Source of the DNA: Desulfobacillus sp041396245
Lineage (GTDB): Bacteria; Pseudomonadota; Gammaproteobacteria; Burkholderiales; Rhodocyclaceae
Length of the DNA stretch: 64,000 bases
Reading direction: 5' to 3'
Assembly: GCA_041396245.1 (NCBI GenBank)
Contig: JAWKYW010000005.1
Span: 124,001-188,000 of the forward strand
Shown: piece after piece, positions 26,506-34,359 of the stretch
Position numbering within the stretch: the stretch's first letter is position 1
Layout of the letters: each line of letters begins with the position of its first letter
Notes under the pieces: model-generated
Databases searched by the model: none
What the model was told of the DNA's origin: nothing
The model's input: the letters and a program-made list of their open reading frames with translations, nothing else
Made by a program: the position numbers and the translations under genes

Positions 26506-26925
26506 CTATCGTGCGGCCGTTCGCTTCGCGGCCTTTGCTGATTTCATGTCGACATCCGGATACATCGGGATGGTTTCCCGACGGCCGTCCGGATAACGCA
26601 GGACGACCGATTGCTCCCCGATGCCTTCCACCACGGCCTCGCCCGACATGTCGCCCGGCTTGACCCACTCGCCGTGCAGCAGGGCCGCGCGGCGCTTGCC
26701 GGTGCGCTTGATCGTCTGCAGGCCGGTATCCGGCGGCAGCGCGGCCTGCGCCGCATCGGCCGGATCGAGGAACTGCGCCGGCGGCCGTGTCGGGTCCCTC
26801 AGGACCTGCGCCGAAACGAGGCCCGGCAGGCAGACGCCCAGCAGGCCAAGCGCGGCCATCCGCAACCCCCACCGGACGACCAGAGCGAAGTTCGCGCAGC
26901 CTGCGACCTGAATTGCCTTGCTCAT
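26506..26925 (-). CDS. mshK: MSHA biogenesis protein MshK
   Basis: A 139-residue periplasmic protein with an N-terminal membrane or signal segment (residues 17-40) and the LRDPTRPP motif that marks MshK. The rest (GEWVKPGDMSGEAVVEGIGE, then VLRYPDGRR) resembles the PilP/GspC class that links the inner-membrane complex to the secretin. Its start overlaps the mshJ stop by four bases and mshL follows after 10 bases. Confidence 0.85.
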   Translation of the reverse strand: MSKAIQVAGCANFALVVRWGLRMAALGLLGVCLPGLVSAQVLRDPTRPPAQFLDPADAAQAALPPDTGLQTIKRTGKRRAALLHGEWVKPGDMSGEAVVEGIGEQSVVLRYPDGRRETIPMYPDVDMKSAKAAKRTAAR

Positions 26926-27632
26926 ATCGCCAGCCAGACCTTGTCGAGGCTGAGCGTGTATAGCGTCAGCGTCAGTACGGGGCGATGGTATTCGCGCGCA
27001 TCCAGCTTGAGCCGGCCCCAGTACATCTGCCAGGGCAGCGACTCGATCAGCGTCAGGTAATCGAGCATGTCGAAATAGCTGCCGCGCAGGGTCAGCTCGA
27101 CTCCGTGCCTGTAGATGTCATGGCCGCCCTGCGCGGCGCTTCCTGCCGCCTGCTCGCCGCCCTGCTCGCTGGCCTTGCTGCGGCCGAGCAGGGCTTCGGC
27201 CGGCAGAGTCGTCATCTTGACGAGCCGGAGCCGGCGGTTGCCCTTGAGCAGGTCCTCCAGCAGGGTCGCCATGCGCTCGGGCGGCACCAGCTGCCTGGAG
27301 ACGGCCTCCAGGCCGGCGTCGATGGCGGCGATCTTCTGTTCGATTTCCTTGATGCGCGCGCGGGCCTGGGCGTCGGGATGCCCGGCAACCCGCGCCTGCA
27401 ATTCCTTCAACTGCGCGTCCACCCGCTCCATTTCCGCCCGCTGCTCGGCCAGGCTCGCCTTCAGGCCGGCGTTCTGTCGCGACCAGTTGCCGATCAGCAG
27501 GGTGTCGACCAGGAAGAACGCCAGGACAACGGCCGCCAGCGCCACCATTGAACGTTCGCGCAGCGACAGGGCGTCGAACTTCCGCAGCCAGGGCGCCAGC
27601 AGGCGATCAATGCCACGCGCGGCTTCGGTCAT
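26922..27632 (-). CDS. mshJ: MSHA biogenesis protein MshJ (PilO/GspM-like)
   Basis: A 236-residue bitopic protein with a short cytosolic N-terminus, a membrane segment at about residues 28-48 (VALAAVVLAFFLVDTLLIGN), a coiled coil (55-120) and a periplasmic ferredoxin-like domain (DIYRHGVELTLRGSYFDMLD). This is the architecture of PilO/GspM proteins of the pilus alignment complex. Both ends overlap neighbouring genes by four bases, so expression is coupled. Confidence 0.86.
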   Translation of the reverse strand: MTEAARGIDRLLAPWLRKFDALSLRERSMVALAAVVLAFFLVDTLLIGNWSRQNAGLKASLAEQRAEMERVDAQLKELQARVAGHPDAQARARIKEIEQKIAAIDAGLEAVSRQLVPPERMATLLEDLLKGNRRLRLVKMTTLPAEALLGRSKASEQGGEQAAGSAAQGGHDIYRHGVELTLRGSYFDMLDYLTLIESLPWQMYWGRLKLDAREYHRPVLTLTLYTLSLDKVWLAI

Positions 27633-28339
27633 CGCTGCGCCCCCTGACCCGCGGCGGGGCCGGTGCCGGCCTGAACGGCCGTTGCGGAGAGAAGGAATTC
27701 GTGGAATTCCGGAATTTTCTTTGCTTCACCCTGGGCCGCGGGTGCGCCCGCGACAGCGGAATCGGCGGGACTGTCCTTGCTGCCTTCCTCGCCCACCAGT
27801 TGCACGTTCAGGGCTTCGAAGGAACGGCCGCGCAGCGTCGGTTCGCTGGTCAGCCCGCGGATGTAGCCGGGTATCTGGTCCGGGCTGAGCGTGCGTCCCG
27901 CCAGCGTGATGCTGCGTCCGCCCTCGGCCATCTCCAGGCCGACCATCCAGAGGCCATCCTGGGTCTGCCGGGCAAATGCACGCAGGAAGGCGGCAAAGCC
28001 ATCGGCCGAGCCGAGCGCGCCGCTTTCGAGGGCTTCGCGCACCCGCTCCCGTCCCTGCAGCGCGGCCTCGGCCCGCTGCAATGCGTCCTGTGTCTCGCTG
28101 CTTACCTTGCGCTGCGCGATTTCCTCGCCGAGCCGCGCCAGCTCCTGCTGCTTTTCCGACAATTCCGTGCCGATGCGGCCGGCTTCCCCGCTCAGTTGCT
28201 GGTTCTGCCAGCGCACCACGCCGCCATAGAGGCCGAGCAGGACGACCATGACGCCGAGCCCGTTGAGCAGGAATTTGCCGGTCAGCCACTCTCGCCTCGC
28301 GCGCAGGGCCGGATTGAAGAGATTGATCTGCCGCGTCAT
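27629..28339 (-). CDS. MSHA alignment protein MshI2 (PilN-like)
   Basis: A 236-residue bitopic protein that begins MTRQINLFNPALRARRE, the PilN signature that binds the PilM-like protein. A membrane segment (about residues 25-42) is followed by a coiled coil (50-100) and a periplasmic fold with a Gly/Ala-rich tail. It corresponds to the second half of the split MshI found in Vibrio (mshI2). It lies 19 bases downstream of mshI. Confidence 0.85.
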   Translation of the reverse strand: MTRQINLFNPALRARREWLTGKFLLNGLGVMVVLLGLYGGVVRWQNQQLSGEAGRIGTELSEKQQELARLGEEIAQRKVSSETQDALQRAEAALQGRERVREALESGALGSADGFAAFLRAFARQTQDGLWMVGLEMAEGGRSITLAGRTLSPDQIPGYIRGLTSEPTLRGRSFEALNVQLVGEEGSKDSPADSAVAGAPAAQGEAKKIPEFHEFLLSATAVQAGTGPAAGQGAQR

Positions 28340-28358
28340 CCCTCGGGATTTCCTTTGG

Positions 28359-29300
28359 TCATGGGCGCACCTCGAAACCGCGCAGGGCGGCGCCCAGCAG
28401 ATGGAAGCATTGCGCCTGGCGGGCCGGTGCGCGCAGATCAGGCACCTTTATGAAGTCCATGACCTTGGCCAGATCGGCCGCTTCCACCGGCACGTAGAGA
28501 TTTTGTGCCAGATAAGGCGCGAGGCCGACCTCCTCGGGCAGTGGCATGACCAGCAGCTGCGCCAGGCTGACGTAATGGTGCTGGTGTTCGAAGGTATCGA
28601 GCGAGCGCTGCATTTCGAGGACGATGCGATCGAACAGGGCCTGGCGCTGGTCCGGATCGGCATCGACCAGCTGGTCGAGCGTGATGTCGAGGCGCCGGAA
28701 GGCGTGCAGTTCGCCGCGACAGGTGAAAGTCAGCAGTCCGCCCTCGGCGGAAAAGCCGAGCATGGCCACGCCCCGCCCCGGCGGTTCGTACAGGGCGGCG
28801 ATGTTTCGCTGCACGGTCTCCGGCACGTCGATGGCCTCGATGTCGATCTTCGCCTGCTGCAACGCCTGGATGCGCGGGGCGAGCACCTCGTTGGGCGCGC
28901 AGGCGACGAAGACGAAGCGGCTGCGCGCGCCCCCGGCCTCCTCCATCGGGACTTCCAACACGTCGAGCGTGGCCTGCTCCACGGAAAAATCCACCATGCC
29001 CTTGATGCGCCAGCGCATGGCTTCCTTGATTTCCGCGGGAGGAACGTCCGGCGGCTCGACCTGCAGGAACTGGTATTCGCCGAAATGCAGGCTGGTGGTG
29101 GCGTGATAGCGGTCGAGCGCAAACTGCCTGCGCAGCCGCGCATAGGTATCGGCCTCGGACCCCTCCTTGCGGAAGGACTCGCACAGCGTTACCTCGGGCC
29201 GCCCGCCCGCGCCAGCATGGATATGCGCCAGATTCACCACACCGTCGCGGCTTGCCACGGCGAGCCAGCCGTCCCGCTTACCGGTGCCCATAATTCTCAT
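28359..29300 (-). CDS. mshI: MSHA alignment protein MshI (PilM-like)
   Basis: A 313-residue cytosolic actin-like (ASKHA) protein. MGTGKRDGWLAVASRDGVV begins the first beta-sheet, and EIKEAMRWRIKGMVDFSVEQ is the PilM/GspL-type signature. It should bind the N-terminus of the PilN-like protein encoded next. It is the first gene of the second msh block and has a promoter-like sequence directly upstream. ATG 29291 is an alternative start three codons in; neither start has a strong ribosome-binding site. Confidence 0.85.
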   Translation of the reverse strand: MRIMGTGKRDGWLAVASRDGVVNLAHIHAGAGGRPEVTLCESFRKEGSEADTYARLRRQFALDRYHATTSLHFGEYQFLQVEPPDVPPAEIKEAMRWRIKGMVDFSVEQATLDVLEVPMEEAGGARSRFVFVACAPNEVLAPRIQALQQAKIDIEAIDVPETVQRNIAALYEPPGRGVAMLGFSAEGGLLTFTCRGELHAFRRLDITLDQLVDADPDQRQALFDRIVLEMQRSLDTFEHQHHYVSLAQLLVMPLPEEVGLAPYLAQNLYVPVEAADLAKVMDFIKVPDLRAPARQAQCFHLLGAALRGFEVRP

Positions 29301-29330
29301 TTTACGTTAACTTACTCATATAACTCACGG

Positions 29331-29359
29331 AAACTAAAGGTTTTCGGCTGAATTGTCAA
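29331..29359 (-). promoter_or_regulatory. Sigma-70-like promoter of the mshI-N block
   Basis: A consensus -35 (TTGACA, reading 29359 to 29354) is followed after exactly 17 bases by TAGTTT (29336 to 29331). It lies 31 bases upstream of mshI, in the 92-base gap after mshQ. Confidence 0.6.
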
Positions 29360-29392
29360 TCTTTTGAAAAGGGTTGAGCCAAATTCATGCTC

Positions 29393-32300
29393 CTATCGGG
29401 TGATTTCGCGCCGATAAATCAGCCTGTCGCGGTAGATGCCGAAGGTGGCACGAGCAACCGGATCGTCGTCATGCATTGTGTTCGCATCCGCATCCGTGTC
29501 CGCGGCATCGTTCCAGCGGCCGCGCAGCCAGGGCCGCGCTGCAAGGTCGACCGTGACATCGACGCTGCCCTGATTATTCAGTCCGGGCACAGTCAATCCG
29601 GGCCCGCTGAATAGGCCGCCTACTGCAGTCCATGGACCGCCAGCAGCCAATGCCGTCTCACCGAGGTTCAGGTTGCCCTGCCAGTTCGATAGTGAAAAAT
29701 CCCCTGCTGCAAGTGCCGCGCAGCCATCGCTGCCATTCACCGCGAACCCGCTGCCGCTCCAGAACTCGCTGCGCACCGTCAGCGGCAGCGCGCGCAACTC
29801 GGAGCCGTGGGCGTTTTGCAGGCGCAGTCGTCCGAAGCGCATGCTGGTCGCAGCGCCAACCGCCTTCGCATTGCAGGGGGCGCAGGCACCCACGGTGGCG
29901 GCGTTCATGTCCAGGCTGTTCAACACAACAGCGTCGGGATCCGTTACGCGCACACCCAGTTGCAGACTGTCGAACGGACCGTCGGGATTGTCAGGCGTGG
30001 CGCGGAGGAAGCTCGCCGCCGCCGTGCTGACCGAATAAACGCCGCTGTTCCAGAGCGGGGACGGCGCGGCCACATTCAGGCGCGCAGACAGATCGGTGCC
30101 GTTGTCGGCGTTTTCGGCCTGCCAGGCCACGGTCGCAGGACTGAACGGACTATGGTAGTTCGCAGTCACCCCGCCTGCGACGTTCTGCGCCTGCACCGTC
30201 GCAGCCAGGTTCTGGAAGGGCTGGTTCATGTACGTAAAGGCCGGTGCGCCCGCCGTGCAGGCCGCGGTCACCGCGCCCGCCGTCAGGACGAACCGATCCG
30301 GCACGAAGCGGCCGAAATAACTCGTAGGCGCATTGTTGCCGAAGTTGCAGCCGAACTTCCCGCCGACCGGACTGTTCGAGAAATCCGGCGTGCAATCGCC
30401 GCTGCCGACATCGACGCCGGTAAAACCGGTGTCGATGACACCGTTCGTGTCGAGGCGGAAATAGCCGACCTCGTCGTACAGGAAGTTGTTGCCGGACGCA
30501 GTTCCACCGAGTGGATTTGCGGCGGCAAAGCTGCCCGTCAGGGCGCCGGTGAGCACCGCCCCAGCATGTGCCTGCGTCTTGCTCGCGTCGATTGCCGGCG
30601 TGCCGTCATAACCGGCGAGCGCCGTCGCCGTCAGGTCGAAGGCGGACCCCGCCTTGATGATCGGCACGGCCACGGGGTTGGTGCCGGTGGCATCGGCGTT
30701 GGCGTTCGTAGAGGCAACGGTGAATGCCAAAGGCCGCACTGCAAAATTGTCCGTCGAACAGCCGACGACCGCGGGCGCCTGGTTGGAATCGGTGACGCGG
30801 CAGCGAAGATTCCTGTACGCCTTGCCCACACTCATGAGCGCCGCTGTCTTGCGTCCGACATCCGCAGCGACGAAAGTCAGGGTCTGCGACACGGCGGGAG
30901 AAAGTGGCAGGCGGCTGGCGCAAGCGGTGCTGCCGGAGCCGTCGACCAATTCAACCGTGACCGACTTGTCTGCGTCCGACGCATAGCCGGTCTCCTGGCT
31001 GCCATCCGCCTTGAGGGCGACGACGTCGAAGCTGAAGCCACTGCCGGCAATCTTGGTGAACAAATGGCCGGCGGACGCGCTCTCACCCGACGCCACGCAA
31101 TTGAAATTGGCCGGAATGACCGCCCCGCCGCAGGGGTGGGTGGCGTTGAACTGGGCGAGCACCTGGCTCTGCGTCATCTCGCCGTCGAAGACATTCACTT
31201 CGTCGATGCGGCTGCGGAAGCGATAGCCATTGTTGGCCTGCCAACCGCTTACGCGCAGGTTGGCGTTGACGATGGCATTGCCCAGGGCAGGCGTGCTTTG
31301 TCTCTGCGTCAGCGCCTGTAGTACGCCGTCAATGTAGAGCTTGTTGCCGGTCACGCTGCCGTTGGTGAATACCGCCGACACATGCACCCAGCGGTTGGCC
31401 AATCCCGCGGAACTGATTCCGAACACATCGCTGTTGGCCGTGTTGAAACCGAAATGCCCGTTGACCAGCCACAGGTCATGCCGATTCCAGCCGATCGGCA
31501 TGACGCTGTTGGCGCCGTTCCAGTACATCCAGAACGAGACCGTCGTCTTGGCCCCCGCCGCCGTGTTGGCGGCCACCGGCAGGGTCAGTGCGCCGCCGTT
31601 GAAATCGCCATAGCCGCAGGTGCCCGGGCTGCCGGCGCGGGCCGGACTGACCGATGCCGGTACAGGCAACGGTGCACCGAGCGCTTGCCCATGCCGACTA
31701 CTACCGCTCGAATCCAGCACCTCCCCCGCTACCCCTGTCCACGCCCCCTCTTCGAGGCGGTAATGTGCCAGTGTGGCGCAGGAGGCGCACGTTCGCGGCG
31801 CCGCCACGGCAATGCTCGCGACCTGGGCGGCATCCAGTGCGCCGTCGTAGATGCGGAACTCGTCGACCCCGCCGTTGAACCAGCCCCAGCGGCCGCCGCC
31901 GAGACCGCCGTCGTTGTTGACCGTTCCCCCGGAGGTACGCAGCCCCGGATGGGCATTGGCAAAGGTGCTGGTGAGCCCGGTCGCCACCAAGGCGCCGTTG
32001 ATGTAGAGACGCGGCTGCCTTGCCTGATATACCACGGCAACGTGGGTCCAGCCGCTCAGCGCGCCCGACCAGACCAGCAGTGCCGGCATGTAGCTGGCCG
32101 CATGTTCGTAAACGGAAACGCCATTGGTGCCGACCGAGACACCGACGCCGGCGTGACCGGCACCCCAGGCATCCGTTCCTTGCGCCGGATAAAGCACGTA
32201 ACGCTGGCCGCCGGTGCCGCCGGTGCCCCCGGTCGACTGGCCGTCGATCTGATGCGTCGTGGTCGGATTGACCCAAAACGCCATAGTGAAATCGTTGGTG

Positions 32301-33229
32301 ATGGCGTCTGCAAAGTTGCTCACCGATTTGATTCGTGTCGGACTCACGCCATTGAAAATGCCCCCTTTGCAGATGCGGCCGCTTCCGGTATTCGCGGTGC
32401 CCAGCGGCGTGCCGCTGTTGCCGTTGCCGCTGGCGTCCGATACCTCACCAACGACGGTGCCGAGGGCGCATTCGTCCAAACGCCATTCCAGCGTTAGCCG
32501 TGGCGCGCAGACATGGGTCTCGTTGAAAAGGGTCGTGACTTCGGCTGGCAGAAGCTGACCGTCATAAACCTTCACCTCGTCGATGCGACCGGAGAAGCGG
32601 TAACTGGTGTTGACCTGCCAGCCTCCGACCCGCAGGGTGGCGTTGGCATAGGAAAAGGCATTGTTGGGGGTGCTCTGGCGTTGAGTCAATATCTGAGCCA
32701 CGCCGTCGATATACAGGGCGTTCGCCGAAACATTGCCGTTGGTGAACTCCGCCACCACATGCACCCAGCGATTGGCCAGGCCCGCGGACGAAATGCCGAA
32801 AACGTCGCTGTTGCCGGTATTGAACCCGAAATGGCCGTTGACCAGCCAAAGGTCGTGACGTAACCAGCCGATCGGCATGACGCTGTTGGCGCCGTTCCAG
32901 TACATCCAGAACGACACGCTGGTCTTCGCGCCAGCGGTGGTATTGACCGGCAGGCTGCCGATGCTCAAGGCACCGCCGTTGCCGGCCGGTCCCGGAAAGC
33001 TGCCATACGTGCAGGTACCCGGCCTGCCCGGCCTCGCCGGCGATGTGGAAACCGGCGTCGGCAGCGGGCTGCCGATCGCCTGGCCGTGCCGGCTGTTGCC
33101 GCTGGTGTCGCGCACCTCGGCTGCCGCGCCCGTCCACAGCAGTTCTTCCAGCCTGTATTCCCCGAGCAGGGTGGCCGCCGAAGCCTGTCCGGTCAGAAGC
33201 AGAAAAAAGAGGGCGGCTACGAATCGCAT
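29393..33229 (-). CDS. mshQ: MshQ-like adhesin with three LamG-like domains
   Basis: A 1278-residue exported protein with a signal peptide (MRFVAALFFLLLTGQASA). Three LamG/concanavalin-like domains follow, at about residues 19-238, 239-483 and 484-700. Domains 1 and 3 are nearly identical in their cores (FWMYWNGANSVMPIGW, then NRWVHV). The C-terminal part (about 700-1278) resembles the DUF6701 region of MshQ. MshQ sits at the end of the pilin operon and is thought to be surface-exposed, possibly a pilus-tip or cell-surface adhesin. A GGTGAGG site precedes the ATG at 33229. The protein has few cysteines, some at domain borders (CAPR, CASC, CGGA). Confidence 0.85.
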   Translation of the reverse strand: MRFVAALFFLLLTGQASAATLLGEYRLEELLWTGAAAEVRDTSGNSRHGQAIGSPLPTPVSTSPARPGRPGTCTYGSFPGPAGNGGALSIGSLPVNTTAGAKTSVSFWMYWNGANSVMPIGWLRHDLWLVNGHFGFNTGNSDVFGISSAGLANRWVHVVAEFTNGNVSANALYIDGVAQILTQRQSTPNNAFSYANATLRVGGWQVNTSYRFSGRIDEVKVYDGQLLPAEVTTLFNETHVCAPRLTLEWRLDECALGTVVGEVSDASGNGNSGTPLGTANTGSGRICKGGIFNGVSPTRIKSVSNFADAITNDFTMAFWVNPTTTHQIDGQSTGGTGGTGGQRYVLYPAQGTDAWGAGHAGVGVSVGTNGVSVYEHAASYMPALLVWSGALSGWTHVAVVYQARQPRLYINGALVATGLTSTFANAHPGLRTSGGTVNNDGGLGGGRWGWFNGGVDEFRIYDGALDAAQVASIAVAAPRTCASCATLAHYRLEEGAWTGVAGEVLDSSGSSRHGQALGAPLPVPASVSPARAGSPGTCGYGDFNGGALTLPVAANTAAGAKTTVSFWMYWNGANSVMPIGWNRHDLWLVNGHFGFNTANSDVFGISSAGLANRWVHVSAVFTNGSVTGNKLYIDGVLQALTQRQSTPALGNAIVNANLRVSGWQANNGYRFRSRIDEVNVFDGEMTQSQVLAQFNATHPCGGAVIPANFNCVASGESASAGHLFTKIAGSGFSFDVVALKADGSQETGYASDADKSVTVELVDGSGSTACASRLPLSPAVSQTLTFVAADVGRKTAALMSVGKAYRNLRCRVTDSNQAPAVVGCSTDNFAVRPLAFTVASTNANADATGTNPVAVPIIKAGSAFDLTATALAGYDGTPAIDASKTQAHAGAVLTGALTGSFAAANPLGGTASGNNFLYDEVGYFRLDTNGVIDTGFTGVDVGSGDCTPDFSNSPVGGKFGCNFGNNAPTSYFGRFVPDRFVLTAGAVTAACTAGAPAFTYMNQPFQNLAATVQAQNVAGGVTANYHSPFSPATVAWQAENADNGTDLSARLNVAAPSPLWNSGVYSVSTAAASFLRATPDNPDGPFDSLQLGVRVTDPDAVVLNSLDMNAATVGACAPCNAKAVGAATSMRFGRLRLQNAHGSELRALPLTVRSEFWSGSGFAVNGSDGCAALAAGDFSLSNWQGNLNLGETALAAGGPWTAVGGLFSGPGLTVPGLNNQGSVDVTVDLAARPWLRGRWNDAADTDADANTMHDDDPVARATFGIYRDRLIYRREITR

Positions 33230-33233
33230 GGCC

Positions 33234-33419
33234 TCACCCGGAAAAGTCAGTCCCGGCAGGACGGCGTTCCGGCTCCGGCAGAACCGCGGCCAACATCTGT
33301 CGGACACGCTCATCCTCCCTTTCCAGCAACCGGGGGTTGCTCTGGTAGGCAAGAAGCAGGAAACGGCGGTTTGCATCGATCCCCTGCAATAGCTGGTAGT
33401 TCTGTTCGGCGTTCAGCAT
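33234..33419 (-). CDS. Small protein coupled to the nucleotidyltransferase
   Basis: A 61-residue, mostly helical, polar protein (MLNAEQNYQLLQGIDANRRF, then LLEREDERVRQMLAAVLPEP). I do not recognise the family. Its ATG lies inside the last codons of the nucleotidyltransferase gene (overlap of 7 bases), which argues for coupled translation. It has no HEPN-type Rx4-6H motif, so it is not the usual partner of MNT nucleotidyltransferases. The last codons are made of one copy of the AAAGTCAG repeat. mshQ starts 4 bases downstream. Confidence 0.6.
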   Translation of the reverse strand: MLNAEQNYQLLQGIDANRRFLLLAYQSNPRLLEREDERVRQMLAAVLPEPERRPAGTDFSG

Positions 33420-33943
33420 GATTTCGGTGCCTGAAGTTTCCGCAGCTCCTCGATGTCTATGGCGTCTTTGCTGCGTCCGGTTCCCGTTTTCATTGCGATC
33501 AGGTGCTCGATCGAGGCAATTGGGATCGTGAGCGTCCCGACAGGGGCCATGACCGCGTCAAGCTTCAACTCGGCGAACGAAACAACGGGCCTGACCAGCA
33601 CATCGATGACGGTGGCCATCATGTCGGGGCCGCGCAGTGCGAAGGCGAGCATGCCTTTCTCGCGATGCCATTGCTCGATCCGATCGGGATCGGCCAGCGC
33701 GTCGATGGGAACGGGGATGACCGGGCGCAGACCCGCCGCCTTTGCGCAATCGATGAAGCGTCGCAGGTTCTCCGGGGTCATGGCCAGCACGACATCGACA
33801 TCCATGGTTACCCGCTGGTAGCCGTGCAGCGCCACCGCCAGCCCGCCCACCAGGACGAAGTCGATGTCGGCATCGGACAGGCTCTTGATCAGATCGAACA
33901 TGCTCATGGCGCGCGCCTTTTCTTGTTCCAGCTCCATGCTCAT
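33413..33943 (-). CDS. AbiEii/MNT-like nucleotidyltransferase
   Basis: A 176-residue protein with the nucleotidyltransferase core VLVGGLAVALHGYQRVTMDV and two catalytic Asp in DVDVVL; a third is likely in ATVIDVLV. The C-terminal RSKDAIDIEELRKL also fits the AbiEii/DUF-type family of small nucleotidyltransferases, which often act in toxin-antitoxin or abortive-infection modules. Its ATG overlaps the mshP stop (ATGA); a second ATG at 33937 has GGAG eight bases upstream and may be the one used. It is embedded between mshP and mshQ, which is not part of any standard msh order. Confidence 0.8.
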   Translation of the reverse strand: MSMELEQEKARAMSMFDLIKSLSDADIDFVLVGGLAVALHGYQRVTMDVDVVLAMTPENLRRFIDCAKAAGLRPVIPVPIDALADPDRIEQWHREKGMLAFALRGPDMMATVIDVLVRPVVSFAELKLDAVMAPVGTLTIPIASIEHLIAMKTGTGRSKDAIDIEELRKLQAPKSC

Positions 33944-34359
33944 AGCTCCACTGCGGCCTGCACCTGCCGCTCGACGTAGTCCGCTCCCGGCGCCGGGTTC
34001 GGGCAGGCTCCGGCCGCCGGCTGGTTGCAGGCGGTGGCGGTCAGTTGGTAAATGGTAACCGGATTGCCGGCTTCCGTATGCGTGGTCGAGGCGCAATTCA
34101 CCGTTACGGCGAATGTCACCAGAGAGCCGGGCAAGGCGAGGTTCGTCGATGCGGCACAGGCGCCGCCGCCTTGCAACACCTGCCAGGCGCCCCATTCGAT
34201 GCCGGCCTGCGCCGCCTGGTAGGCGCGCGTGCCGAGTTCGTCGAGCACGGCGGCGGTCTGCTGGACACGGAACATGCTCACGGCGAAGGCGCCGAGCGCG
34301 GCCAGCACGACGATCAGGAAGATCGCCGTGATGATGGAGAACCCCCTCTGGCTGTTCAT
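33940..34359 (-). CDS. mshP: MSHA biogenesis protein MshP
   Basis: A 139-residue single-pass protein. It begins MNSQRGFSIITAIFLIVVLA, a PilX-like prepilin N-terminus with the cleavage site after the glycine of QRG. The periplasmic part has four cysteines, probably two disulfides. In other MSHA loci MshP precedes MshQ. The start overlaps the mshO stop (ATGA) and its stop overlaps the nucleotidyltransferase start. Confidence 0.85.
   Translation of the reverse strand: MNSQRGFSIITAIFLIVVLAALGAFAVSMFRVQQTAAVLDELGTRAYQAAQAGIEWGAWQVLQGGGACAASTNLALPGSLVTFAVTVNCASTTHTEAGNPVTIYQLTATACNQPAAGACPNPAPGADYVERQVQAAVEL

Noticed and set aside
33234..33943. Classical MNT/HEPN toxin-antitoxin pair
   Set aside because: The small partner is only 61 residues and lacks the Rx4-6H HEPN motif.
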